Of a DNA stretch of 64,000 nt, positions 49,632 through 60,519 are shown in pieces (position 1 is the first letter of the stretch; each line of letters starts with the position of its first letter). Location of the stretch: assembly GCF_014646295.1 (NCBI RefSeq), contig NZ_BMNE01000002.1, forward strand, positions 2,595 through 66,594, given 5' to 3'. A program made the translations under genes and the position numbers. The stretch is from Nocardia rhizosphaerihabitans (GTDB taxonomy: Bacteria > Actinomycetota > Actinomycetes > Mycobacteriales > Mycobacteriaceae). The notes under the pieces are model-generated. The model did not search any database, was not told the origin of the DNA, and was given only the letters and a program-made list of their open reading frames with translations.

Positions 49632-51152
49632 GTGAGCGAAACACAGGAGAAGACCTACGGCGCGATCCGGTGGGTGATGCTCGGAGTGCTGTGCGCCAGC
49701 CTGTTGCTGGTGGCGATGGACGCCACGATTCTCAATGTGGCGCTGCCGTCGCTGATCGACGACCTGCAGGTCGGGCCGCTCGAGCAGCTGTGGATCATCG
49801 ACATCTACGGTCTGGTGCTCGGCGGGCTGCTCATCACCACCGGCGCGCTGGGCGATCGGGTCGGCCGAAAGTTGTTGTTCATCAGCGGTTTCGTGCTCTT
49901 CGGCATCGCCTCGGTGATCGCGGCGACCGCGGGCAGCGCGGCCCAGCTGATCGGCGGCCGCGTGCTGCTCGGCATCGGTGGCGCGATGGTGATGCCGTCG
50001 ACCCTCTCGCTGATCCGCAATATCTTCACCGACGTGCGCGAGCGGACCATGGCCATCGGGATCTGGGCGGCGGTGGCAGGCGTCGGCGCTACGGTCGGGC
50101 CGATCGTCGGTGGGTTTCTGGTCGAGCATTTCGGGTGGTCGTCGGCGTTCTGGCTGAACGTGCCGGTGGTGCTGGTGACGGTGGTGGTCGGGCTGTGGGT
50201 GCTGCCGGAATATCGTGCGCCGCAGGCGGGCAGCCTGGACTGGTTCGCCGCGGGGCTCTCGATCGCGGGCATCGTCTGCCTGGCCTGGGGGATCAAGCAC
50301 CTCGCGAAAGGCGAAGCGAGCGTTGTCGACTGGGCGATCCTGCTGGTCGGTATCGGCGCGCTGGCGTGGTTCACCCGACGTCAGCTCACCGCCGCCGACC
50401 CGCTGCTGGACGTGCGTTTATTCCGCAACGGCGCGTTCACCGCGGCCGCCGTGGCGACCCTGCTGGCCATGATGGCCATCGGCGCGGCGATGTTCCTGAT
50501 CTCGCTGTGGTTGCAGTACGTCCACGGGTACAGCCCGTCGCAGGCCGGTATCCGGATGCTGCCCGCCGCGCTCACTCTGCTCACCGCCTCGCTGCTGACC
50601 CCGATGCTGATGGACAAGTTCGGTGTCCGCACCGTACTCGGCGTCGGCCTCGGCGCGGTGGCGCTGGGCTTCCTGGTGCTCGCGGTGAGCCAGGAACCGA
50701 CGACCTATCCGGTGATCGCGCTGGTCCTGGTGTCCTTCGGGCTCGGTGACGGCATGGCGGTGACCGCGGCGGCCGCCGTCCTCGTCGGCGTTGTCCCCGC
50801 CGACCGCGCTGGCCAGGCCGGCGCGGTGGAGGAGACCAACTACGAGGTCGGCGTCGGGTTCGGTGTCGCACTGCTCGGCAGTCTGCACGCCAGGATCTTC
50901 AGCCAGCACATGGCCAACGTGCCGGTTCCCGCCGACAAGGTGGATCAAGCGACCGGATCGGTGGGCGGTGCGGCCGAGGTGGCCACGGAACTCCCCGAAC
51001 CAGCCCGCACCCAGCTGGTGGGCGCCGCGAGCCACGCCTTCGATACCGCCCTCACCACCACCGCTTACCTCTCCGCCGCGGTGGTAGGGGTCGTCACCGT
51101 CGTCACGGTCTGGCTGGTGCCCAAAGGCTTTCGCGTTACCGGAGGCCACTGA
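49632..51152 (+). CDS. DHA2-family MFS drug-type exporter
   Basis: A 506-residue transporter with about 14 predicted helices, the DHA2/QacA layout. Motif A follows TM2 (GALGDRVGRK), and the conserved SLIRNIFTDVRERTMAIG region is present. Substrates in this family are typically cationic or hydrophobic drugs; nothing here narrows it. Start GTG at 49632 with AGGTGG before it, preferred to upstream in-frame GTGs. Monocistronic by spacing: a hairpin lies 102 bp upstream, and the ArsR-linked operon begins just after. Confidence 0.9.
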   Translation: MSETQEKTYGAIRWVMLGVLCASLLLVAMDATILNVALPSLIDDLQVGPLEQLWIIDIYGLVLGGLLITTGALGDRVGRKLLFISGFVLFGIASVIAATAGSAAQLIGGRVLLGIGGAMVMPSTLSLIRNIFTDVRERTMAIGIWAAVAGVGATVGPIVGGFLVEHFGWSSAFWLNVPVVLVTVVVGLWVLPEYRAPQAGSLDWFAAGLSIAGIVCLAWGIKHLAKGEASVVDWAILLVGIGALAWFTRRQLTAADPLLDVRLFRNGAFTAAAVATLLAMMAIGAAMFLISLWLQYVHGYSPSQAGIRMLPAALTLLTASLLTPMLMDKFGVRTVLGVGLGAVALGFLVLAVSQEPTTYPVIALVLVSFGLGDGMAVTAAAAVLVGVVPADRAGQAGAVEETNYEVGVGFGVALLGSLHARIFSQHMANVPVPADKVDQATGSVGGAAEVATELPEPARTQLVGAASHAFDTALTTTAYLSAAVVGVVTVVTVWLVPKGFRVTGGH

Positions 51153-51165
51153 GTCCAGCGACATC

Positions 51166-51215
51166 TTGACGCAACCGATTGGTTGCAATAGTCTGGGTTG
51201 CAACCAATCAGTTGC
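51166..51215 (+). promoter_or_regulatory. ArsR-regulated promoter with two operators
   Basis: TTGACG (51166-51171), a 17-bp spacer and TAGTCT (51189-51194) form a near-consensus promoter. Two copies of GCAACC-N4-GGTTGC/AGTTGC (51171-51186 and 51200-51215), centres 29 bp apart, overlap the spacer and lie just after the -10. This is well placed for repression by the ArsR protein encoded second in the operon. Confidence 0.8.
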
Positions 51216-51231
51216 TATAGATGGAGGCGTC

Positions 51232-51663
51232 ATGGGATTCCCTGATCAGATCGTGCGGACCGTCGAGCTCGCGCATCCGCCCGCCAAGGTCTGGGCGGCG
51301 ATCACCACCGCAGAGGGGCTGGCGAGCTGGTTCGGCAATACCGCGGAGATCGACCTGCGGCCCGGCGGGGATATGCGGATGACCTGGAACGAGGGGTTCG
51401 CGGCGGACATGCGGGTGGAGCGGGTCGAGGAGCCGACCGTGTTCGGCTACACCTGGCCGATCAACGGCCTGCCCGACGAAGACCCGCGCCGCACCTATGT
51501 CGAGTTCACCCTCGAACCGGTCGGGGCGGGCACCCGGCTGACCGTCGTCGAGACCGGGTTCGCCCAGCTGCCCGACGACCTCCACAAGGAGGCGTTCGAG
51601 GGCAATGTCGGTGGCTGGAAGAGCGAGCTGGGCGAGCTCGTCGAGTACCTCGATGCGGCCTGA
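51232..51663 (+). CDS. SRPBCC/AHSA1-like protein
   Basis: A 143-residue START-fold protein of the AHSA1 (activator of Hsp90 ATPase-like) group: VRTVELAHPPAKVWAAIT at the N-terminus, then WFGNTAEIDLRPGGDMRMTW and GNVGGWKSELGELVEYL at the C-terminal helix. Such proteins bind small hydrophobic ligands and are commonly encoded beside ArsR regulators. GGAGG is 5 bases before the ATG. It overlaps the ArsR gene by 11 bp. Confidence 0.88.
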   Translation: MGFPDQIVRTVELAHPPAKVWAAITTAEGLASWFGNTAEIDLRPGGDMRMTWNEGFAADMRVERVEEPTVFGYTWPINGLPDEDPRRTYVEFTLEPVGAGTRLTVVETGFAQLPDDLHKEAFEGNVGGWKSELGELVEYLDAA

Positions 51664-51982
51664 GCTGGAGGCCACCGCCGAACGGGTCTTCGTCGCGCTG
51701 GCCGATCCGAGCAGGCGGTCGGTGCTGGCCGCACTCGCCGCACACGGACCGTCCACCGCGACCGACCTCGCCGATCGCCTGCCGATCACGCGGCAGGCGA
51801 TCGCGAAACACCTTGCCCTGCTGGCCGATGCGGGGTTGGTGATCCCGGAACCGGGCGAGCGGCGTCGCGTGCGCTATCGCCTGGACTCCGCGCCGATGCA
51901 AGTGGCACAACAATTTCTGGCTGCCCTCTCGCGCGACTGGGACGGCCCTCTCGACGCACTCCGCCGCCACCTCGACGGCTGA
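51653..51982 (+). CDS. ArsR family transcriptional regulator
   Basis: A 109-residue winged-helix protein (ALADPSRRSVLAALAAHG, then LPITRQAIAKHLALLADAGLV and the RRVRYRLDS wing). It has no cysteines, so it is not a thiolate metal sensor and belongs with the SRPBCC-linked non-metal ArsR type. It starts inside the previous gene. It probably represses the promoter at 51166-51215. Confidence 0.9.
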   Translation: MRPELEATAERVFVALADPSRRSVLAALAAHGPSTATDLADRLPITRQAIAKHLALLADAGLVIPEPGERRRVRYRLDSAPMQVAQQFLAALSRDWDGPLDALRRHLDG

Positions 51983-51998
51983 GCCGGAAGGAAACGCA

Positions 51999-52511
51999 AT
52001 GAGTACCGACGATTTCACCGCGACCATCACCGTGGACAAGACACCCGACGAGGTGTTCGCCGCCGTCAACAATGTCTGGGGCTGGTGGTCGGAGACCATC
52101 GAGGGCGCCACCGGTTCGGTCGGCGACAGCTACCGCTTCGAGGTGCCCGGCATCCATCGCTGCACGATGACCACCACCGAATCCGTCCCCGGCCGCCGCC
52201 TGGTCTGGCACGTGAGCGACTCGCACCTCGCGTTCGTCGAGGACACCACCGAGTGGGAGAACACCGACGTCGTCTTCGACATCACCGAAACCGCCAACGG
52301 TACTGAAGTCCGTTTCACCCATGAGGGTTTGGTGCCCGCCGGCGAATGCTACGAGGTGTGCTCCAACGCGTGGGGCGCCTACATCACCACGAGCCTGCGC
52401 GGCCTGCTCACCACCGGCGAAGGCGATCCGTTCCGGCGCACCAGCACCGGAGAGTCGGAGCTACGCAAACACGGCAATACCGACCTCGTGAACCTGGACG
52501 CCCTGCGCTGA
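51999..52511 (+). CDS. SRPBCC domain protein (second of the operon)
   Basis: A 170-residue AHSA1/START-like protein, different in sequence from the first. Landmarks: ATITVDKTPDEVFAAVNNV, VWHVSDSHLAFVEDT, VRFTHEGLVPAGECYEVCSNAW. A GGAAGGAAACGC ribosome site precedes the ATG. Third gene of the ArsR-controlled operon. Its stop abuts the stop of the convergent thioesterase in a TGATCA. Ligand unknown. Confidence 0.85.
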   Translation: MSTDDFTATITVDKTPDEVFAAVNNVWGWWSETIEGATGSVGDSYRFEVPGIHRCTMTTTESVPGRRLVWHVSDSHLAFVEDTTEWENTDVVFDITETANGTEVRFTHEGLVPAGECYEVCSNAWGAYITTSLRGLLTTGEGDPFRRTSTGESELRKHGNTDLVNLDALR

Positions 52512-53306
52512 TCAGTCGCGCGGCGCGATGAGCAGTGTCTGCGTGCTGCGCCCGATCGGCCCGGTCTCGTCGAACAACGCGGATTCGGCGAGGCCGATGC
52601 CGTGCGGCTGCGGATGGGTCACCGCGTCCAGGCACACCCACTCGTCGACCGGCTGCCGGTGCAGGGTGACGGTGAGGTCGGTATTGATGAACAGGTACTT
52701 CGACCAGTCGAGTACCGAGCTCACGCCGTTGCCCGAGTCGGCGGCGGCCAGCGTCCGCTCCAGGGGGCTCGGTGTGGTGCCCGCGACGATCGGATACTTC
52801 AACCGGATCCAGCAGACCGCAGGCCCCGGCCGCCCGAAAGAGCCGGAGGCGAAACGGTATTCGATACCGGTGTGGAAACCGATCCGCTGATCGGAGGGGA
52901 ACACCTCGGGTTCCGTCGCCGTCGGCAGCGGACGCGTACCACTCGGCAGGAATTCGACCGGCAGATCGAGCGCGGGCTCACTGAGCTTGAGCCGCCACGC
53001 ATTGGCCTGCATCACCGGCCCACGCTCCGACGACAACGTCGCCTGGATCAGCTCCACGCTCCGCCCCGACCGCACCACTTCGGCGGTCGCCGTCAACGGC
53101 GCCAGCGGTACGGGCCCGAGGATCTCCACCGCGACCCGCCCGACCTGGAACCCCGCCCGCGGCTCGCACCGCTCGATCACGTGCCCGAGCAGCGCCGAGG
53201 GCGGCCCCGCGTGCTGCGCGTCCGGCGACCACGGGCCGCGAGTGAGCTCGGTCGACTCGAACCGGTTCGGATCCGCCGGGTCGGGGAGATAGAACGCATC
53301 GGCCAT
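52512..53306 (-). CDS. TesB-like acyl-CoA thioesterase family protein
   Basis: A 264-residue double hot-dog-fold protein. The N-terminal half has TRGPWSPDAQHAGPPSALLGHVIE and LTATAEVVRSGRSVELIQATL; the C-terminal half includes WSKYLFINTDLTVTLHRQPVDEWVCLDA and a GIGLAESALFDETG ending. These are typical of actinobacterial TesB-like thioesterases. It likely hydrolyses acyl-CoAs; chain length is not readable. No clear operon partner. Confidence 0.87.
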   Translation of the reverse strand: MADAFYLPDPADPNRFESTELTRGPWSPDAQHAGPPSALLGHVIERCEPRAGFQVGRVAVEILGPVPLAPLTATAEVVRSGRSVELIQATLSSERGPVMQANAWRLKLSEPALDLPVEFLPSGTRPLPTATEPEVFPSDQRIGFHTGIEYRFASGSFGRPGPAVCWIRLKYPIVAGTTPSPLERTLAAADSGNGVSSVLDWSKYLFINTDLTVTLHRQPVDEWVCLDAVTHPQPHGIGLAESALFDETGPIGRSTQTLLIAPRD

Positions 53307-53395
53307 ATCGCCGACGCTACCGCAGGGGATTCGCGGCTACTCGCCGCCTCCGAGCAGTCACCCCTACGAAAGGGAAAGTTCGGCGGTGACGTCGG

Positions 53396-54421
53396 TCAGG
53401 GCGACGGTGTCACGTCGACGAACCAGGCCGCTCCGGTGTCGATGTGGGCCACGCCCGCCTGATCGAAGTCCAGTTTCGCCAAGTCGACCACGCACCAGAC
53501 GGGGCTGTCGTAGTACCGGACGAAATAGCGGCGGTTGTCGGCGGCGAGACCGGTGATCGTCGACCATTCGGTGTATTCGATCGAATCGGGCCCGCTCTCA
53601 CCGGAACGCACGAGACCTTTGGGGATGTCGAAACTGTCGAGGATGTGGGCGGCCACGATCGCGGAGCCGGTCGCGTCCGGGGCGGGTTCGGCGGCCTGGC
53701 TGAGCGTGACCGCGCGGACGAAACGGGACGGCGGAGTGAAATCGCCCGGCAGGCCGAGCATTCCGCTGCCCTGACCCAGCGCGCTCACGTCGTATCCCGA
53801 CAACGGCAGGTCGGGGACATTGACGGCGGAGAGATTGACGTAGTTGCCGGTGTTGAGCAGATGCCACTCGAACGGCGGTGAATTCGTCAGGACGGAGAGC
53901 GGATTGTCGTGGAGCTGGAGTTCACCGTCGATGTATTCGGCGACCAGCGAATTGCCGCCCGCGTCGTGCAGTGTGTAGTGCAGATCGATGGGCTGGCCGG
54001 TGCTGGGATCGGGCTGGCCCCAGACCAGCACCCGCTCCAACGCGGCCGCCGCCTCGCTCGCCGACGCGCAGGTGGACAGGAGATAGTTGCCGACATCGTG
54101 GATCTGCGACATCGACTCGGATTCGCGTCCGACGGGCACCGATTGGTATTCGGTGAAATGGGGCAGATACAGCGCGCCGAAATACAGACCGGCTTCGTTC
54201 ACCCCGTCGAGCAGGCATTCCCGGCCGAACAGATTCATGCCGACCGTGCCGTAGGCGCCGCGCCAGGAGTATCCGGGAACGGTCGGGTCCGGGCTCTTGG
54301 CCTGGTAGGACATTCCCCGCGGGAAAACGATCAACCGTGACTCGAGATCGAACGCGAATTCCATGGTTCGCCCGGCGGTGACCGAGCCGTCCTCGGCCGT
54401 GACGGTGAAGGAAGTGCACAT
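53396..54421 (-). CDS. Choloylglycine hydrolase-family (Ntn) amidase
   Basis: A 341-residue N-terminal nucleophile hydrolase. Removal of the initiator Met exposes Cys2 (MCTSFTVTAEDG). The GRTMEFAFD region with Arg18, VGMNLFG and DGVNEAGLYFGALYL are typical of bile-salt hydrolase/penicillin V acylase relatives. There is no signal peptide, so it is likely cytoplasmic. Family substrates include bile salts, penicillin V and N-acyl-homoserine lactones; the real one is unknown. AAGGA lies 7 bases before the ATG. Confidence 0.85.
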   Translation of the reverse strand: MCTSFTVTAEDGSVTAGRTMEFAFDLESRLIVFPRGMSYQAKSPDPTVPGYSWRGAYGTVGMNLFGRECLLDGVNEAGLYFGALYLPHFTEYQSVPVGRESESMSQIHDVGNYLLSTCASASEAAAALERVLVWGQPDPSTGQPIDLHYTLHDAGGNSLVAEYIDGELQLHDNPLSVLTNSPPFEWHLLNTGNYVNLSAVNVPDLPLSGYDVSALGQGSGMLGLPGDFTPPSRFVRAVTLSQAAEPAPDATGSAIVAAHILDSFDIPKGLVRSGESGPDSIEYTEWSTITGLAADNRRYFVRYYDSPVWCVVDLAKLDFDQAGVAHIDTGAAWFVDVTPSP

Positions 54422-54513
54422 GCAGTGATCCTTTCCGGTCGGTTCAGAAAGGCTGCCAGAGTGTGCTCTGTGCCGGGATCATGCTATCCGCGGAGGGCGC
54501 AGACGGCGGGAGG

Positions 54514-54726
54514 CTAGGCGGAGCCGCTGGTCACCAAGGTGAGCAGGTCGAGCAGCGGGCGGATGGGGCAGGGGTTGATATCGGTCGACGTGCAGCCGAG
54601 GGAGGCCGAACCGGAATCGGCGACCGGCAGCGGCGAGGCCGCCTGCGCGGTACCGAGCGGCGCGGCGAGAGACAGAGCGGCGGCAGCGACGGCCCCGGCG
54701 AAAATACGTTTCGTGCGTGCAGACAT
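54514..54726 (-). CDS. Small exported two-cysteine protein
   Basis: A 70-residue protein with a signal peptide (KRIFAGAVAAAALSLAAPLGTAQA, cleavage at residue about 29). The mature part (about 41 residues) holds two cysteines in SLGCTSTDINPCPIRPLL, suited to a disulfide, then a hydrophobic tail. No family recognised. It resembles in design a second protein at 59057-59236, and the pair flanks thiC and the MMPL gene. Function unknown. Confidence 0.6.
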   Translation of the reverse strand: MSARTKRIFAGAVAAAALSLAAPLGTAQAASPLPVADSGSASLGCTSTDINPCPIRPLLDLLTLVTSGSA

Positions 54727-54759
54727 GCCAGCACCCTACTGATCGCCCGGAGTAGCGAA

Positions 54760-54793
54760 AGCCCCCGAAATCCAGGGGTGGACTTCGGGGGCT
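54760..54793 (-). terminator. thiC terminator
   Basis: A 10-bp stem AGCCCCCGAA/TTCGGGGGCT (54760-54769 with 54784-54793), extended by an imperfect inner stem, 13 bp after the thiC stop and followed on the minus strand by a short T-run. The most convincing intrinsic terminator of the window. Confidence 0.75.
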
Positions 54794-54806
54794 CGGGCGC
54801 GGTCGG

Positions 54807-56573
<1,767 letters not shown>

Positions 56574-56655
56574 GGCGTGTGAAATTTTCGAGGCCGACGA
56601 TACCTGCCGTGGTTCGCGACCCGCCCGGGAAGTCCGTCGACGGGCCGCGAACAGC

Positions 56656-58920
56656 TCAGACCGAGACCGGTGCGGGGACGGGCTGCTCGACCTTGCCGGT
56701 CTCCGGCTCGTCCGCCTCGTGCAGCCCGAACCTGTTGTGCAGCTTGACCAATGGCTTGGGCGACCACCAGTTCCAGGTGCCCATCATCCGCATCAGCGCG
56801 GGCGCGAGCAGCCCGCGGATGACGGTGGCGTCGCTGATCACGGCCAGCGCGCAGCCGAGGCCGAACAGCTTCATCATCGACACACCGGAGGTCGCCACGC
56901 CGAGGAACACGATGCTCATCAGCAGCGCGGCGGCGGTGAAGATGCGGCCGGTGCGGGCCACGCCCATGGCGACGGCCTCGGTATTGCCCTCGGTCGTCTT
57001 GGGTCCGGCCAGCCATTCCTCGCGGATCCGCGAGAGCAGGAACACCTCGTAGTCCATCGAGGCGCCGAAGGCCAGGCTGAACATCAGGATGGGCATGGCC
57101 AGGTTGAGCGTGCCGGTGGAGGTGAAACCGAGCAGCCCCGCCAGGTTCCCCTCCTGGAAGATCCACACCATCGCGCCGAACGTCGCCGCCAGCGACAGGA
57201 TGTTGAGCGCCAGTGCCTTCACCGGCAGCACCACACTGCCGGTGAACAGGAACAGCAGCACCAGCGTGGTGAGCGCGATCAGCGCGCCCGCCAGCGGCAG
57301 CTTGCCGGTGATCGCGGAGACGGAGTCCTGGTTGAGCGCGGCCGGACCGGTGACCAGGGCATCGGACGGAGCCGGGACAGCGCGCACCGCGTCGAGCTGG
57401 GTGCGGCCCGCGTCGGCGTAGGGGTCGAGCGTGGTCGCGACCGACAGGTATGCGCCCGCCGCCGGGTCCGACATCTCCGGCACGCCCGCGGCCACCCGCA
57501 GCCCGTTGCGGTAGACGGCGGCGCTGCTCAGGACGGCAGGCACATCGGGCACCTTGGACAGCTCGCGGGCGTAGGCATCCAGGTCGGCGGGGGTACCGCG
57601 GAACTCGGGCAGCACGATCGTCGCGCTCGACGCCATGTCGGCGTCGAACTCGGTGCGCAGCACGTCACCGACCTCGCGACTGGCCACCCCGGTGGGCAGC
57701 GAGCGGTCGTCGGGGTAGCCGAACTGGACGCCGAGGAACGGCGAGCCGAGCAGCAGCAGGAACGCGGTGGTCGCCAGCGCGATCGGCAGCGGCCGTTTCA
57801 TCACCGCGGTGACCAGGCGGTACCAGAACGTCTGTTGCGGCTGCTTCTCCGCGCGCGGCGCCAGCCGGAACAGCTTGCGCAGCGGAGCGCGCAGGTCGAC
57901 CGCGTCGATCCGGTCGCCGACCAGGATGAGCAGCGCGGGCAGCACGATCACGGCCGCGGCGGTGGCGGCCGCGACAACCGCGATGCCCGCGTAGGCGAAC
58001 GACTTGAAGAAGTACTGCGGGAACACCAGCAGCGCCGACAGCGACAGCGCAACGACCAGCGCCGAGTAGACCACCGTCCGCCCCGCGGTGCGGATCGACC
58101 GGATCACGGCGTCGGTGGGGGTGGCGCCCGCGGTCAGTTCCTCGCGGTAGCGGCTGACGATGAACAGGCTGTAGTCGATCGCCAGCGCGAGGCCGAGCGC
58201 GGTGGTCATGTTCAGCGCGAAGATCGACACATCGGTGACCGAGGTCAGCACCCGCAGGATGCCCAGCGCCGCCGCGATGGCGAACAGGCCGATCGCGATG
58301 GGCAGCGCGGCGGCGACGAGGCTGCCGAACACCAGCGCCAGCAGCAGGCCGGTCACCGGGATGGCGATGGCCTCGGCGATCACCAGATCCTTGCTGATCT
58401 GGGTGTTGATATCGGAGAACGAAGCGGCGAGACCGCCCGCCTCGATCGTCACCGGCCTGCCCGCGACCTGCACTTCCTCGCTGAGCTTGCTCGCGCGCAG
58501 CGGCAGCTCGGCGTCGTCGCCCTCGATGCTGGCCAGGATCAGCGCCCGCTTGCCGTCCTCGCTGCGCAGGGCCTGCTTCAGATCGGGGCGTGAGGTCCAG
58601 TACGACTGCACGCCGCTGACGATGTCGGGATCTTTGCGCAGCTGGGCGATCGCGGTCTCGGCGGCGGCGCGCGCCGCGGGCGAATCGGCGCCGTCCTCGG
58701 CGGTCACGAGCAGGACGTAGTTGGGCTCGGAGCCGGGGAAGTGCTCGCTCAGGTACTGGCTCGCCCGCACCGAATCGAGATCCTCGGTGACGAATCCCCC
58801 AGATTTCATGTGCGAGTGCACGGTGGCGCCGATCGCGCCACACAGGATCATCAGCAACAGGGCGACTGCGACCACCAGTCGTGGTCGGCCCACGGCGGCG
58901 CGGGCGATTCTCGTCAACAT
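56656..58920 (-). CDS. MMPL-family RND transporter
   Basis: A 754-residue RND-type transporter with twelve predicted helices in two halves of six, each preceded by a large extracytoplasmic loop. The GLALAIDYSLFIVSRYREEL and AFGASMDYEVFLLSRIREEW segments contain the Asp-Tyr pairs of the proton relay used by MmpL proteins. The MMPL family exports lipids, siderophores or drugs. ATG at 58920 was preferred; TTG 58968 or GTG 58956 would lengthen it. It follows the small exported protein gene on the same strand, without a visible MmpS partner. Confidence 0.9.
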   Translation of the reverse strand: MLTRIARAAVGRPRLVVAVALLLMILCGAIGATVHSHMKSGGFVTEDLDSVRASQYLSEHFPGSEPNYVLLVTAEDGADSPAARAAAETAIAQLRKDPDIVSGVQSYWTSRPDLKQALRSEDGKRALILASIEGDDAELPLRASKLSEEVQVAGRPVTIEAGGLAASFSDINTQISKDLVIAEAIAIPVTGLLLALVFGSLVAAALPIAIGLFAIAAALGILRVLTSVTDVSIFALNMTTALGLALAIDYSLFIVSRYREELTAGATPTDAVIRSIRTAGRTVVYSALVVALSLSALLVFPQYFFKSFAYAGIAVVAAATAAAVIVLPALLILVGDRIDAVDLRAPLRKLFRLAPRAEKQPQQTFWYRLVTAVMKRPLPIALATTAFLLLLGSPFLGVQFGYPDDRSLPTGVASREVGDVLRTEFDADMASSATIVLPEFRGTPADLDAYARELSKVPDVPAVLSSAAVYRNGLRVAAGVPEMSDPAAGAYLSVATTLDPYADAGRTQLDAVRAVPAPSDALVTGPAALNQDSVSAITGKLPLAGALIALTTLVLLFLFTGSVVLPVKALALNILSLAATFGAMVWIFQEGNLAGLLGFTSTGTLNLAMPILMFSLAFGASMDYEVFLLSRIREEWLAGPKTTEGNTEAVAMGVARTGRIFTAAALLMSIVFLGVATSGVSMMKLFGLGCALAVISDATVIRGLLAPALMRMMGTWNWWSPKPLVKLHNRFGLHEADEPETGKVEQPVPAPVSV

Positions 58921-58984
58921 CGTCGGGGCTCTCTGTTCGGGAACGTCGAACGCCACCGTATCCCGCAACCAATTCCGCTAGATA

Positions 58985-58998
58985 CCACCTCTAGGTGG
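58985..58998. promoter_or_regulatory. Dyad upstream of the MMPL gene
   Basis: CCACCT-N2-AGGTGG lies 65 bp upstream of the MMPL ATG. It could be a repressor site for the transporter, but no regulator is linked. Confidence 0.4.
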
Positions 58999-59056
58999 AG
59001 GTTGTGGGGTACCCTCTCCGCCCCTGGGTGGATGCCGCGACCGATACCGCCGCCGG

Positions 59057-59236
59057 TTACGGCGTGGACGAACCGCTGAACAGGAGCGAGAAGAAGTTCT
59101 GGATCTGCTCCGAGGAACCAGGTGCGACGCAGGGCACGGGATATGGCCCGCACTCCGCTGCCGCCGGCGCGGCCAACGGCAGCTGAACGAGACCGATGAG
59201 GGCGAGACCTGCCACGGTGGCGATGGTGGATTTCAT
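59057..59236 (-). CDS. Small exported two-cysteine protein (second)
   Basis: A 59-residue protein with a clear signal peptide (MKSTIATVAGLALIGLVQLP, cleavage after APAAA, residue about 27). The mature chain of about 32 residues starts ECGPYPVPCVAPG, with two cysteines six residues apart, then an amphipathic FFSLLFSG helix. GGAGG precedes the ATG. It is similar in design to the protein at 54514-54726. It lies just upstream of the MMPL gene and could be co-transcribed. Function unknown. Confidence 0.65.
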   Translation of the reverse strand: MKSTIATVAGLALIGLVQLPLAAPAAAECGPYPVPCVAPGSSEQIQNFFSLLFSGSSTP

Positions 59237-59331
59237 GGACGTACCTCCGGGATGCGATGTTCGGACGCGGTCACGGTATCGATTCCTGCGATGGCCGTGA
59301 CAGACCCGAGTTCCGGGGTGGTGCGGTGGCA

Positions 59332-60519
59332 TCAAGTGTTGCGGGCGGGCAGGATTCGTCCGCTGACCTGGCCGAGGCCGATGCGGCGGCCCGCCGTGCC
59401 GGGGGCGGTGGCGGTGATCGTCACCTCGTCGCCGTCGGCCAGGAAGGTACGGGATTCGCCGCGCACCGTGACGGGTCGCGTTCCGCCCCAGGACAGTTCG
59501 ATGAACGAACCGCGCTGATCGGGTTCGGGACCGGAGATGGTGCCGGAGGCGTAGAGGTCGCCGGGGCGGAGGGCGGCGCCGTTGGCGGTGAGGTGGGCGA
59601 GCATCTGCGCGGGGGACCAGTACATGCGTGAATAGGGCGGGTGCGCAACGACTTCGCCGTTCCAGCTGACGGTCAGGTCGATGTCGAGGCCGTAGTCGTC
59701 GGTGCCGCGCAGGTAGGGGAGTGGTTCCGGCGACTGCGTCGGCAGGGGAATCCGGGCCTCGGCCAGCGCGGCGAGCGGGGTGATCCAGGCGGAGATCGAG
59801 GTGCTGAACGACTTGCCCAGGAACGGGCCGAGCGGCTGGTACTCCCATGCCTGGATGTCGCGGGCCGACCAGTCGTTGACCAGGGCGACGCCGAAGACAT
59901 GCTCGGCGAACTCGTCGACACCCACCGGAACGCCGAGCGGCGATCCGGTGCCGACCACGAAACCCAGCTCGGCTTCGATATCGAGGCGCTGCGACGGACC
60001 GAATTCCGGTGCGCCGGAATCGGTGCGGCGCTGCCCCTGTGGGCGGATCACGGGCGTCTCCGACACGACGACCGTGCCCGCGCGGCCGTGATACCCCACC
60101 GGCAGATGCCGCCAATTCGGCAGCAGCGGTTCACTGTCCGGCCGGAACAGCCTGCCCAGGTTCGTGGCGTGGTCGATGCTGGCGTAGAAGTCGACGTAGT
60201 CGCCGATCCGTACCGGCAACGCCAGGTCCACCGCGTCGACGGGATGCAGCGCGTCGACCGGCAGTTCGGTCTCGGCGAGCTCGCGCAGGCGGTCGCGCAC
60301 CGTGCGCCAGCGGGCGGGCCCGGCGGCGAGGAAGGCATTCAGATCCCGCCGGGCGAAGATCGGATCACCGAGCAGCACAACCAGATCCAGCACGGTGTTG
60401 CCGAGCCTGACCCCCACCCGGAACTCTCCCTCCGGCGGCGCGAAGACGCCGTAGGGCATGTTCTCCGGCCCGAACAGCGAGTCCGGGTGCACCTCGACGC
60501 GCAGCAGCCGGGCGCTCAT
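59332..60519 (-). CDS. fahA: Fumarylacetoacetase
   Basis: A 395-residue enzyme of the FAH fold that splits fumarylacetoacetate to fumarate and acetoacetate in tyrosine/homogentisate catabolism. Signatures: DFYASIDHATNLG, RLDIEAELGFVVG (metal Glu), LVNDWSARDIQAWEYQPLGPFLGKSFSTSI, and GDEVTITATAPG near the end. ATG overlaps the hmgA stop (ATGA). It is the second step after HmgA; no maleylacetoacetate isomerase is encoded next to them. Confidence 0.94.
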   Translation of the reverse strand: MSARLLRVEVHPDSLFGPENMPYGVFAPPEGEFRVGVRLGNTVLDLVVLLGDPIFARRDLNAFLAAGPARWRTVRDRLRELAETELPVDALHPVDAVDLALPVRIGDYVDFYASIDHATNLGRLFRPDSEPLLPNWRHLPVGYHGRAGTVVVSETPVIRPQGQRRTDSGAPEFGPSQRLDIEAELGFVVGTGSPLGVPVGVDEFAEHVFGVALVNDWSARDIQAWEYQPLGPFLGKSFSTSISAWITPLAALAEARIPLPTQSPEPLPYLRGTDDYGLDIDLTVSWNGEVVAHPPYSRMYWSPAQMLAHLTANGAALRPGDLYASGTISGPEPDQRGSFIELSWGGTRPVTVRGESRTFLADGDEVTITATAPGTAGRRIGLGQVSGRILPARNT

